Shown here one piece after another: positions 8,087 to 15,817 of a DNA stretch of 22,235 nt. Location of the stretch: assembly GCA_964624465.1 (NCBI GenBank), contig CAZUZD010000075.1, positions 1 to 22,235 of the forward strand. The letters run 5' to 3'. Below the pieces are notes generated by a model. That model was given only the letters and a program-made list of their open reading frames with translations. It was not told the DNA's origin and ran no database searches. This stretch comes from CAZUZD01 sp964624465. GTDB taxonomy: Bacteria > Planctomycetota > Planctomycetia > Isosphaerales > Isosphaeraceae. Each line of letters opens with the position of its first letter. Position 1 is the stretch's first letter. The position numbers and the translations under genes are program-made.

Positions 8087-8830
8087 ATGGCCGACCGACC
8101 CCCGATCGATGCGCTGGCGATCGGGGCCCACCCGGACGACGCCGAGATTCACGCCGGCGGTACCCTGCTGCGGCTGGCCGCGCTCGGGTACCGCACCGGG
8201 GTGCTCGACCTGACCCGGGGTGAGTCGGCCAGCCGTGGCACGGCCGACGAGCGGGCCGCCGAGGCGACCCGGGCGGCGGCGGTGCTCGGCCTGTCGCATC
8301 GCGAGACGCTGGACCTGGGCGACGGCCGGCTCGAGGACAGCCGGGAGAACCGGGTCGCCGTGGTGGCCGTGCTGCGACGGCTCCGGCCCCGGCTCGTGTT
8401 CACGCACCACGGGGACGAGCCGCATCCCGACCACGGCGCCGCCGCGCGGCTGGTGCGGGCGGCGGCCTACCTGGCGGGCCTGGCCCGCTGGGCGCCTGAA
8501 GCCGGGCCCGGCCGGCACCGGCCGCACGCGGTGCTGCACTTCGGCGTGCCGCGCTGGGTGCCGCCGAGCCTCGTCGTCGACATCAGCCCCTGGGCCGACC
8601 GCAAGCGCGCGGCGATCGGCTGCCACGGCTCGCAACTGCACGACCCGGAGCGCGACGAGCCCGAGACCGCCGTCTCCCGCACCACCTTCCTGGCCGATCT
8701 GGACGCCCGTGACCGGGCCACCGGGGCGCTGATCGGGGCGGAGCTTGCCGAGGGCTTCTTCGTCCGCGAGCCGCTGGTGGCCGACGACCCCTTCGCCCTG
8801 TTTCCCCGGCCGATGGGCCTGTTCCAGTGA
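8087..8830 (+). CDS. bshB1: Bacillithiol biosynthesis deacetylase BshB1 (PIG-L/LmbE family)
   Basis: The 247-residue protein carries the PIG-L/LmbE zinc deacetylase signature 'GAHPDD' (13-18), with His15 and Asp18 as ligands and the second-site motif HPDH at 113-116. The stretch 'GVLDLTRGESASRGTADERAAEA' (38-60) matches the BshB1 subgroup ('DLT.ge..S.GT...R..EA') better than MshB or mycothiol enzymes. BshB1 removes the acetyl group from N-acetylglucosaminyl-L-malate to give GlcN-malate, step two of bacillithiol synthesis. The gene directly precedes bshA with a TGATG overlap, which supports the call. No strong ribosome-binding site is visible. The C-terminal tail (FALFPRPMGLFQ) is complete. 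Confidence 0.87.
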   Translation: MADRPPIDALAIGAHPDDAEIHAGGTLLRLAALGYRTGVLDLTRGESASRGTADERAAEATRAAAVLGLSHRETLDLGDGRLEDSRENRVAVVAVLRRLRPRLVFTHHGDEPHPDHGAAARLVRAAAYLAGLARWAPEAGPGRHRPHAVLHFGVPRWVPPSLVVDISPWADRKRAAIGCHGSQLHDPERDEPETAVSRTTFLADLDARDRATGALIGAELAEGFFVREPLVADDPFALFPRPMGLFQ

Positions 8831-9972
8831 TGAATGTCGGGCTCGTCTGCCACTCGACCCTGGGGGGCAGCGGGACCGTCGCCGCCGAGCTGGCGCTGGC
8901 CCTGGCCGGCCTCGGCCACACGGTCCATCTCCTGGCCCGCTCTCTCCCGCCCCGGCTGGTCGGTCGGACCGCTGGCGTCCGGTACCACCCGGTGCCCGAG
9001 GTGGCCGACCCGGTCCTCGGGGCGTCGCACGAGGCCCTCACGCTGGCGGGCCGGATCGCCGAGGTGGCCGAGGCCGAGCGGCTCGACCTGGTGCACGCCC
9101 ACTACGCGATGCCCTTCGCCGTGAGCGCCTGCCTGGCGCGCGCACTGCTCCGGGGCCGCCGCCGCCTGCCGGTCGTCACCACGCTGCATGGCACCGACGT
9201 GACGGTGCTCGGCCACGACCCGGAATTTGGACCGATCACCCGGTTCGGGGTCGCCGCCAGCGACGGCGTCACGGCCGTCTCGGCGCACCTCGCCGTCGCC
9301 GCCCGGCAGGCCTTCGGCGGTCCCGAGCCCCGGGTGATCCCGAACTTCGTGGACGTCGACCGCTTCCGGCCCGCCTCACCTGAACTCCGCCGCCCGCCCG
9401 GCGGCGAGCGGCGGCTGCTGCACGTCTCCAACTTCCGCGCCGTCAAGCGCGCGGGCGACTGCCTCGACATCCTCGCCCTCGTGGCCCGCGAGGTCCCCTG
9501 CCGGCTCGTGCTGGTGGGAGCCGGGCCCGAGCTGGGTCCGGTCCGCGAGCGGGCCGAGCAGCTCGGCCTGGCCGGGCGGGTGACCTTCGCCGGCGCCCTC
9601 ACGAGCGTGGTCGAGCCGCTGCGGCAGGCCGACGTCCTGCTCCTGCCCAGCGCCTCGGAGGCGTTCGGCCTGGCCGCCCTCGAAGCGATGAGCTGCGCGG
9701 TCCCGGTGGTCGCCAGCCGGGTCGGGGGCCTGCCCGAGGTCGTCGCGGACGGCCGCTGCGGGCTGCTCTGCCCCGTCGGCGACGTGGCGAGCATGGCCGA
9801 CGCCGTGCTGGGACTGCTCCGCGACCCGGACCGCGCCGAGTCGTTCGGCCAGGCGGGGCGGCAGATCGCCGTCGCGCAGTTCCCCGCGGCGCGAATCGCC
9901 GCCGCCTATGTCGAGTTCTACCGCGAGGTGATCGCCCGCGTCGCGGCGGGCCCCGAGCCATCGGAGCCCTGA
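8830..9972 (+). CDS. bshA: BshA-type glycosyltransferase (GT4), GlcNAc-malate synthase
   Basis: The 380-residue GT-B enzyme starts MNVGLVCHSTLGGSGTVAAE, close to the BshA hallmark 'YPt.GGSGvvAtELG'. Further family marks are 'HYAMPFAVSACLA' (91-103), 'TTLHGTDVTVLG' (117-128), 'IPNFVDVDRF' (170-179), the nucleotide-sugar site 'HVSNFRAVKR' (198-207), and the EX7E pair E277/E285 in 'SEAFGLAALEAMSC'. BshA joins GlcNAc from UDP-GlcNAc to L-malate, the first step of bacillithiol synthesis. The ATG at 8830 overlaps the bshB1 stop by one base (TGATG); a GTG one codon upstream is also possible. The length matches the usual size (about 380). A generic GT4 role cannot be fully excluded, but adjacency to bshB1 makes BshA the best call. 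Confidence 0.88.
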   Translation: MNVGLVCHSTLGGSGTVAAELALALAGLGHTVHLLARSLPPRLVGRTAGVRYHPVPEVADPVLGASHEALTLAGRIAEVAEAERLDLVHAHYAMPFAVSACLARALLRGRRRLPVVTTLHGTDVTVLGHDPEFGPITRFGVAASDGVTAVSAHLAVAARQAFGGPEPRVIPNFVDVDRFRPASPELRRPPGGERRLLHVSNFRAVKRAGDCLDILALVAREVPCRLVLVGAGPELGPVRERAEQLGLAGRVTFAGALTSVVEPLRQADVLLLPSASEAFGLAALEAMSCAVPVVASRVGGLPEVVADGRCGLLCPVGDVASMADAVLGLLRDPDRAESFGQAGRQIAVAQFPAARIAAAYVEFYREVIARVAAGPEPSEP

Positions 9973-10010
9973 TGGTCCCGTTCCCCATCCCCACGGTTCC
10001 GGGTCCCTGA
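9972..10010 (+). other. 12-codon mini-ORF bridging bshA and the next gene
   Basis: An ATG overlaps the bshA stop (TGATG at 9970-9974) and opens a frame of 12 codons rich in Pro and Val (MVPFPIPTVPGP). It ends in TGA at 10008-10010, one base before the GTG start of the adenylate-forming enzyme at 10012. The arrangement could let terminating ribosomes hand over twice, coupling the two genes. It is too short to argue for a peptide function. Confidence 0.3.
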
Positions 10011-10011
10011 C

Positions 10012-11313
10012 GTGCGCCCGCTCCAACGACTAAGCACCCTCTCCCTGGCGTTTCGGCCCTTCACCGAGCCCCAGGCGCTCGCGCGCTGGCGGGATGCTCG
10101 GGTGCGCGACCTGATCGACCACGGCTCCCGCACGGTGCCATTCGTGCGCGCGGTGCTCGAACGGGCCGGGCTGGCCGCCAGCGACGTGCGGACGGCGGCG
10201 GACCTGGCCGCGATCGAGCCGATCGCGCGGCGGACCATGCAGGATGCCGGCCTGGACGCGCTGCTGTCGTGCACGGCCGACCGGGCCCGGCTGCTGGATC
10301 GGTCCACGAGCGGGTCGACCGGCGAGCGCATGGTCGTCAGGCGGACCTGGTTCGAGGAGCGCCTGCTCACCGCCTTCCTGTGGCGGGCGCTTCGGGAGTA
10401 TGGCCTGCGGCCCGGCGAGCGGGTGGCGGTCGCCCTGTTCCATGCCCGGCCCGACCCGCGCGACGACCAGCGGCTGGCGCGGCTGGTCCAGTGGCTCGGG
10501 TTCCGCCAGGCCCGCATCCTGGACGCCCTCGGGGACCCCGAGGCCGCCGCATCGGCCGCCGCGTTCGACCCGCAGGCGCTCATGGGGATGACCGGCGCCC
10601 TGGCGCGGCTGATCGAGTCGGCCGCCGCCGGTGGTCAGGAGCTGCGGCCCCGGTTCGTGATGACCTGGGGCGAGCTGCTGACCGACCCACTCCGCCACCG
10701 GATCGGGTCCCTGGGTGTCCCGATCCATGACGTCTACGGCTCGAACGAGGTCGGCCTGATCGCGTGGGAGTGCCCGGCGGGGGCGGGGGGGTATCACGTG
10801 GCCGATGACCTGCACGTCGTCGACATCGTCGCCCCCGACGGCCGACCGGCGGCGGTGGGCGCGTGGGGCGAGGTCGTGGTCACCGCGCTGCATTCGCTCG
10901 CCATGCCGTTCGTGCGGTATCGCGTCGGCGACCGGGCGCAGCGCGGCCCCGCGGTCTGCCCTTGCGGGGCGCCCTACTCGACGCTGACGGCCATCCAGGG
11001 CCGGACGATCGACGATTTTGCGCTCCCCGACGGCCGCCTGCTGCACCCCTGGGAGCTGCTGAACGCGCTCCGGCCGCACACCGGCTGGGTCCGCCAGTTC
11101 CAGCTCGTCCAGGTCGCACCAGGCTCGATCGTGCTCCGGGCCGTGGCCGTCGACCGGCCGCCATCACCGGATGACCTGGCGTGCGCCGAGACCGCCGCCT
11201 GCGAGGTGCTCCGGGGTGCCGCGAGCTTCCGGATCGACCTGGTGCCCGCCATCGCCGACGCCCCCTCCGGCAAGAGCCGGCCGTTCGTCCCGTTCGCGGA
11301 CGGGACGACCTGA
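10012..11313 (+). CDS. PaaK-like adenylate-forming enzyme (ANL superfamily)
   Basis: The 433-residue protein is of the phenylacetate-CoA ligase/coenzyme F390 synthetase type. The ATP loop is STSGSTGER (98-106), the A5-like motif is YGSNEVG (242-248), and the A7-like motif is YRVGDR (303-308). The hinge/C-domain lysine lies in 'PSGKSRPF' (Lys421). Cys254 and the CPCG pair (Cys316, Cys318) match the zinc-binding cysteines seen in PaaK relatives. The family activates a carboxylate as acyl-adenylate and usually transfers it to CoA or another thiol. The substrate is unknown. The start is GTG at 10012, one base after the bridging mini-ORF and 40 nt after bshA, so it is very likely in the bsh operon. 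It converges on the GMC oxidoreductase with a 24-nt gap. A CapK-like surface polymer role is the main alternative. Confidence 0.8.
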   Translation: MRPLQRLSTLSLAFRPFTEPQALARWRDARVRDLIDHGSRTVPFVRAVLERAGLAASDVRTAADLAAIEPIARRTMQDAGLDALLSCTADRARLLDRSTSGSTGERMVVRRTWFEERLLTAFLWRALREYGLRPGERVAVALFHARPDPRDDQRLARLVQWLGFRQARILDALGDPEAAASAAAFDPQALMGMTGALARLIESAAAGGQELRPRFVMTWGELLTDPLRHRIGSLGVPIHDVYGSNEVGLIAWECPAGAGGYHVADDLHVVDIVAPDGRPAAVGAWGEVVVTALHSLAMPFVRYRVGDRAQRGPAVCPCGAPYSTLTAIQGRTIDDFALPDGRLLHPWELLNALRPHTGWVRQFQLVQVAPGSIVLRAVAVDRPPSPDDLACAETAACEVLRGAASFRIDLVPAIADAPSGKSRPFVPFADGTT

Positions 11314-11337
11314 CACCGGACCCGGCCGGACCGATCC

Positions 11338-12855
11338 TCAGGTCAGTTCCGCGTCGACCTGGGCGCCGATGCGTTCGGCGGCGCGGGCGCCGACGAGCAG
11401 CGCGGTCAGGGCGGTGTGGCCGGCCGGGATCGTCGGGAGGATCGCGTTGTCGGCCACCCAGAGGCCCGCGACCTCGCGGACCCGCAGTCCCGGATCGACG
11501 ACCGCCGCCGGGTCGCTGCCCATGCGGCAGGTGCCGGCCGGGTGATAGAAGGTGTCGACACGGTCGCGGAGGAACGCGTCGAGGTCCTGGTCCCCCGGCA
11601 TCAGCTCGCGGCCGAGCCCGAAGGCCCGCAGCGCCGGTCGGTCGATGAGACCGCGGATCTGCGCCACGGCCGTCCGGAGGCGGTCGCGGTCGGCCGCGCC
11701 GGTGAGGAACCCCGGGTCGATGCGCGGCGGGCCCCGGGGGTCGGCCGGGTCGAGGGCCACGGTGCCACGGCTCTCCGGGTGGAGGAGCAGCGCGGCCACC
11801 TCGACGGCGCCCGGGGCGCGGCGGGTCTGGAAGAGGGCGAAGATCTCGACCTCGGGCGACCCCCCGGGTTCGCCCAGGAAGCCGCCGACCTCGCAGCAGT
11901 TCGAGGCCATGACCCCGTCGCGTCGCACCGCGTAGCGCACCGCCGCCGGCACCCACCGCGACGGGCGCCCCGGCGCCGGCCGGCGCGACGCGACGACCAC
12001 CGGGGCGCCGTAGTGGTCCTGCAGGTTGGCCCCGACACCCAGCAGATCGGCGACCACCGGGATGCCGGCGGCCTCCAGGTCGCGGGCCGGCCCCACGCCC
12101 GAGCCCAGCAGCAGCCGGGGCGATTGCAGCGCCCCGGCGCAGAGCACCACGCCGAGCCGGGCCCGGATTTGCCCCGTCGCTCGCCGGCCGCCCAGCTCCA
12201 CGCCCACCGCGCGGCCGTCCTCGATGAGCACCCGCCGCACCTCGGTCCGGGGCCGCACGACCAGGCGATCGGCCCGGCCGGAGCGGGCCGCGAATTCGGC
12301 GGCACTGACGCGCATGCCCGAGCGCTGGAAGAGCGCGAACCGGCCGCAGGTGCCCGATTCCGAGCCATCGAGGGGCTCGACCCGCCGGAGGCCGTCCTGC
12401 TCGCAGGCGGCCAGGAACGCGGTCGAGAAGGCCGACTCGTGGCGCGGGGGGGCCACCGGCAGGGCGGTCGGCACCGGTTCGCCCGGCCGGCCCGCGAGGG
12501 CCCCGGCCAGGTCGGCCCAGCCCCAGCCGGGGCAGTCGGCCGCCCAGGCGTCGTAGTCGGCCGGCGGGCCGGCGGCGGCGATCATGGCGTTGACCGACGA
12601 GGTCCCGCCCACCACCCGGCCCATCGGGTATTCGACCCGACGGCCCCCGAGCGCCGGCTGCGGCACGCTCGGGAGCGCCCACGACCAGGCCGGCCTCAGC
12701 CGCAGCCCGGCCAGGGGGGCGCCGAGCGCCCAGGCGGGATACGGCGGCCCGGCCTCGATCAGCAGCACCCGCGCGGCCGTCCGCTCCACCAGCCGGCGCG
12801 CCAGGAGGCACCCGGCGGTCCCCGCCCCGACCACGATCACGTCAAATGTCGGCAT
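11338..12855 (-). CDS. GMC-family FAD-dependent oxidoreductase
   Basis: The 505-residue flavoenzyme belongs to the glucose-methanol-choline family. Its FAD dinucleotide-binding motif GAGTAG lies at residues 10-15, with the ribose-binding acid in 'VLLIEAGP'. The GMC signature 1 is 'YPMGRVVGGTSSVNAMI' and signature 2 is 'GALQSPRLLLGSGVGP'. The catalytic pair is His438 in 'YHPAGTCRMG' and His480 in 'PTIPAGHT', so it is the His-His type. These enzymes oxidise primary or secondary alcohols; the closest annotated kind is choline dehydrogenase-like (BetA), but the substrate cannot be read from sequence. There is no signal peptide, so it is cytoplasmic. The start is the ATG at 12853-12855, immediately before the FAD strand. 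It is 75 nt downstream of the broken S55 peptidase gene, on the same strand. Confidence 0.9.
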   Translation of the reverse strand: MPTFDVIVVGAGTAGCLLARRLVERTAARVLLIEAGPPYPAWALGAPLAGLRLRPAWSWALPSVPQPALGGRRVEYPMGRVVGGTSSVNAMIAAAGPPADYDAWAADCPGWGWADLAGALAGRPGEPVPTALPVAPPRHESAFSTAFLAACEQDGLRRVEPLDGSESGTCGRFALFQRSGMRVSAAEFAARSGRADRLVVRPRTEVRRVLIEDGRAVGVELGGRRATGQIRARLGVVLCAGALQSPRLLLGSGVGPARDLEAAGIPVVADLLGVGANLQDHYGAPVVVASRRPAPGRPSRWVPAAVRYAVRRDGVMASNCCEVGGFLGEPGGSPEVEIFALFQTRRAPGAVEVAALLLHPESRGTVALDPADPRGPPRIDPGFLTGAADRDRLRTAVAQIRGLIDRPALRAFGLGRELMPGDQDLDAFLRDRVDTFYHPAGTCRMGSDPAAVVDPGLRVREVAGLWVADNAILPTIPAGHTALTALLVGARAAERIGAQVDAELT

Positions 12856-12930
12856 GAGGTCCAGCGCGGCGGCCGGCTTGGCTCCGGGGCCCGGCCACGG
12901 CCGCTGTTGCCCCGGTCGCCGGAGTGTCCC

Positions 12931-14868
12931 CTATTCCGTGGGCGTTGTCAGCCCGGTGCTGCGGCTGACGGTGAACCGGACGGTCTCGGAGCCCTCGACG
13001 ACCCAGGCGGTCTCGGCCACGGCCAGCAGGTCGGATCGGAGCGTGGTGTCGGCCGTCTTGCGACCGCTGGCGAAGACGGCGCGGACGCCGTCGGGCAGTT
13101 GCGGCAGGCTCTGGCCGCCCACGCTCACGCCACGGCCGGGTTGCGGCACGTGCAGGTAGAGCGCAGTGCGCGTCGGCTCGGAGCGGGCCCGGATTGCCCG
13201 CAGCACGCCGTCGAGATCGTAGGTCTGCAGGAGCGTCGGATCGTTGCGCACCCGACGTTGCAGGCTCCGGCCCACGTCGCAGAGGGTCGCCTCGTACGTC
13301 CCATCCGGCAGGTCGGCCGGCACCGGCAGCTCCAGCTCGACCGTCTGGCGCGGGCCCAGGTGCGGCTTGAGCGTGACGGCGGCCCGCAGCGACTGCCCTG
13401 GTTCGACCCGGTCGGACGCCAGCCGCACCGACTCGATCTGCGCCGTCCGCTGCACGGCCTCGACCCGTACCTCGGCCTCGATCCCCTCGATCCGCACCGG
13501 CGTGAGCCCGTTGCGCACGAGTAGATTCACCGTGGCCGCCACCGGCCCGAACAGCGCCTGCGGGCCCGAGGCCCCGGTGTACCGCGGCCCGCTCAGGGTC
13601 TCGCTCAGCCGCAACGGCTCGCGGTCCTTCAGGCGGATCGTCACCTCCAGCCGCGCCGTCAACTCGTCGGGCAGGTTCCCCTCGGTATCGATCGCGTTGG
13701 TCAGCACGGTCAGGACCATCGTCGGCAGCAGGTTCGGCTCGCGGGCGATCTGTACCCGGTAGGTGCGCGGCTCGGCATACCGGCCCGTCTGCACGGTCAC
13801 GGCCATCGGCATCATGTCGGGCACGGCGCCCAGGCGGCCGGAGACCGCGGTGCTCACGTCGGTGTCGAGCACCCCGACGACCTTGAGCGGCGAGCCCAGC
13901 TTCATGCTCACGCTCGAGCGCGGGTACACCGTGTGAATGTACCCGTTCATCATCGGCAGCTCGCAGGCCCCCAGGCCCATCATCGGGTGCCCGAAGGCGT
14001 AGACGCGGTCCCCCTCGACGTGCGTGACCGTGCCGATGCCCGAGAGGTCGAAGTCGCCGGTCACCATCGCCACGCTCACCGGCGAGCCCGGCCGCAGGGG
14101 ACTGTCCCCCTCCCTGGCCAGGATCTCCTCGGTCACCGCCCCGCCGGCCATCGGCGCCAGGCCGATCGGGCCGAGCCGCTCGCCCAGCAGGGCCAGGGCC
14201 CTGGGCGTGAACCCCGTGGCCGCCAGCGGCGTGGCGATCGGTCGCATGCCGGCCAGGCCGCCCCCCGAGACCGCGATCGGCCCGTCGGCAGGGCCCGCGG
14301 GCGCCGGCGGCGCTGCGTCGCGATCCTCGAACCGGGCGCGATCGATCTGCGCCGTGCGGGCCGGCACCGGGACCGGACCGGCGGGGGCCTTCGGGTCGGC
14401 CTCGGCGGCGAGCCGGCGGTCGCTGGCGCGGACGTAGGCCACCATCTGCTCGAACGGCGTGACCCCGGCGATCGGGTCCTTGGCGAACTCCCAGGCGAAG
14501 GCCACCGCGCCGACGAGCTTGCCCTCGATGTAGATCGGGCTGCCGCTCATCCCCTGGATGATCCCGGCGTGCTCCAGGTTCAGGCCCTTGAGCCGGCACA
14601 GGATCATGTCGCGCCCCGGGCTGACCACGCGCATCACGCCGAGCACCTCGACGTCGAACTACTCCAGAGTCGTGCCCAACATCACGGTGCGGCCCACGCC
14701 CGACATTCCGGAGCGGAGGTCGCCGACCTTCCAGTACGTCGCCGGGTCGGGCTCGCCGCCGTGCGCGGTGGCCGCCAGGGTCAGGCCGATCAGGCCACCG
14801 AACAGCCAGCGCCCCAGGGCCCGCCCGGCCCCAGCACGCGCATCGCCGCGTGCGCGAGAGTCTCGCAT
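12931..14868 (-). pseudogene. S55 (SpoIVB-like) peptidase, interrupted by an in-frame amber codon
   Basis: One reading frame runs from an ATG at 14866-14868, preceded by AGGAGG at 14877-14882, to a stop at 12931. It is broken only by TAG at codon 70 (14659-14661). Residues 1-38 are a signal peptide or anchor (WLFGGLIGLTLAATA). Next come 'LRSGMSGVGRTVMLG', the stop, 'FDVEVLGVMRVV', and 'GIIQGMSGSPIYIEGKLVGAV' with the S55 serine motif (about 102-122). 'YAFGHPMMGLG' and a long beta-rich C-terminal part follow. Relatives have a Glu at the stop position ('..EEFDVEIL'), so one G-to-T change (GAG to TAG) explains it. S55 proteins are exported serine peptidases. A residual start at GTG 14646 would give 571 residues without export signal or N-terminal strand. 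True mutation, sequencing error or readthrough cannot be separated here. Confidence 0.85.
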
Positions 14869-14881
14869 GTCCGGTCCCTCC

Positions 14882-14909
14882 TCGAGGGCCAGGGCCCGAG
14901 GGCCCTCGA
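14882..14909 (-). promoter_or_regulatory. Leader hairpin touching the S55 ribosome-binding site
   Basis: TCGAGGGCC (14882-14890) and GGCCCTCGA (14901-14909) form a perfect 9-bp stem with a 10-nt loop. In the minus-strand mRNA it ends exactly at the AGGAGG (14877-14882) that serves the S55 start, so folding could block or expose the site. The GC-rich background makes chance possible. Confidence 0.35.
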
Positions 14910-15276
14910 CCCGCCCGACCGCCGTGGGAGTGATCCAACTCATTCATCGGCCGCTCACCCGGCCGACGTTCGCCCCCTCGCGAGATTCCGCCGGCCACCC
15001 CTCACGGTGCCCGGCCCCTGATCCCCTCGCCGCCTCGCGCGGGCGCCCACCGCATCGCGGGTCGCCCCGACCGGAGCCCGGCGGGATCGTGCAGGGTCAT
15101 GGTAGTGAATTTTGATATGAAGTCAACCGAGCGTCGGCCGCCCGGGTCGGGCCTGCCGCCCGGCGTCCGGTTCGGTGGGCCACGGCAAACGGCCATTTTC
15201 CTGGCCTGGGTCGACGGTTCCGGGCTGCTCGGGTCGCTCGCTCGGCTCCCCAGCTGTGGCAGTCACGGGCCCCTGC
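14910..15276. other. Intergenic region upstream of the S55 peptidase gene
   Basis: No gene is supported in this stretch of about 370 bp between the S55 leader and the membrane-protein stop. The only A+T-rich island is 15100-15126 (GTGAATTTTGATATGAAGTCAA), which fits a minus-strand promoter. The rest is GC-rich, without clear repeats. Confidence 0.5.
15099..15126 (-). promoter_or_regulatory. Promoter candidate for the S55 peptidase gene
   Basis: On the minus strand TTGACT (15126-15121) is followed after 16 bp by TACCAT (15104-15099), inside the only A+T-rich island of this gap. The -35 box matches 5/6 and the -10 box 4/6. The leader would be about 225 nt and would contain the hairpin at 14882-14909. 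Confidence 0.38.
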
Positions 15277-15747
15277 TCAGGGGGTGGTGCCGTTGCGGCC
15301 GTCGGCGTGGTGGCGGGCGGGAGGGGGAGGGGGGCGGAGGCGGGCCATCTCGGCGAGCAGGGCCCGCTGCTCGGCGTCGAGCTGCCGGCGCTGGCGGATC
15401 GCGTCGCCGCGGTTGGCCACCCAGTCGAGTCCGGCCAGGAGCACCAGCACGAAGGTCAGGCCCAGGACGCCGACCCAGAGCAGCAGCCAGAGCCGGGCAT
15501 CGGCCCGCGAGCGCCGGGGGTCGATGCGGACGCTGGCCAGCATCAGGCCGGCGGCCAGGCCCATGAGCGCGGCGCTCAGGGCGCGACGGCGATCGCGGCC
15601 GGCGAAGTAGCGGGCGTCCAGGTCGGTCGCAGCCGGCTCCCGCCGCCGCCGTTCGAGCCACTGCCGCACCCCCAGCGCCAGGGCCAGGGCCAGCAGCACC
15701 AGGCCGGCGATGACGGTCTCGCGGGTGGCAAGGCTCACGGTTCGCAT
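15277..15747 (-). CDS. Small membrane protein with three predicted helices
   Basis: The 156-residue product is not of a family I recognise. Hydrophobic segments lie at about 11-28, 56-73 and 85-108. A basic loop, RRRREPAATDLDARYFAGRDRRR, sits between the first two. After the third helix a charged helical tail (120-138, QRRQLDAEQRALLAEMARL) looks like a short coiled coil, followed by a Pro-rich, His-containing end. The start is the ATG at 15745-15747. It lies 70 nt downstream of the Ser/Thr kinase on the same strand, so it may be co-transcribed and could be a partner or target of the kinase; this is only context. Confidence 0.7.
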   Translation of the reverse strand: MRTVSLATRETVIAGLVLLALALALGVRQWLERRRREPAATDLDARYFAGRDRRRALSAALMGLAAGLMLASVRIDPRRSRADARLWLLLWVGVLGLTFVLVLLAGLDWVANRGDAIRQRRQLDAEQRALLAEMARLRPPPPPARHHADGRNGTTP

Positions 15748-15817
15748 GGCCGGCCACTCTCCCCGGGCCGCCGCGCCGGGGTCGGGCGGGGGCCCACCCG
15801 GTCGGTGGCCGACCGCG

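Noticed and set aside
10880..12811. 643-codon minus-strand frame overlapping the GMC oxidoreductase
   Set aside because: It is a frame-shifted reading of the GMC gene, rich in Arg, Gly and Pro; the true frame has FAD and active-site motifs.
12867..12904. Hairpin between the S55 and GMC genes
   Set aside because: A 7-bp GCGGCCG/CGGCCGC stem with a 22-nt loop is expected by chance at this GC content and has no T-tract.
15105..15126. Operator-like TTGA...TCAA inverted repeat
   Set aside because: It is only 4 bp per arm around 7 bp in an A+T-rich patch and is better explained by the overlapping promoter candidate.
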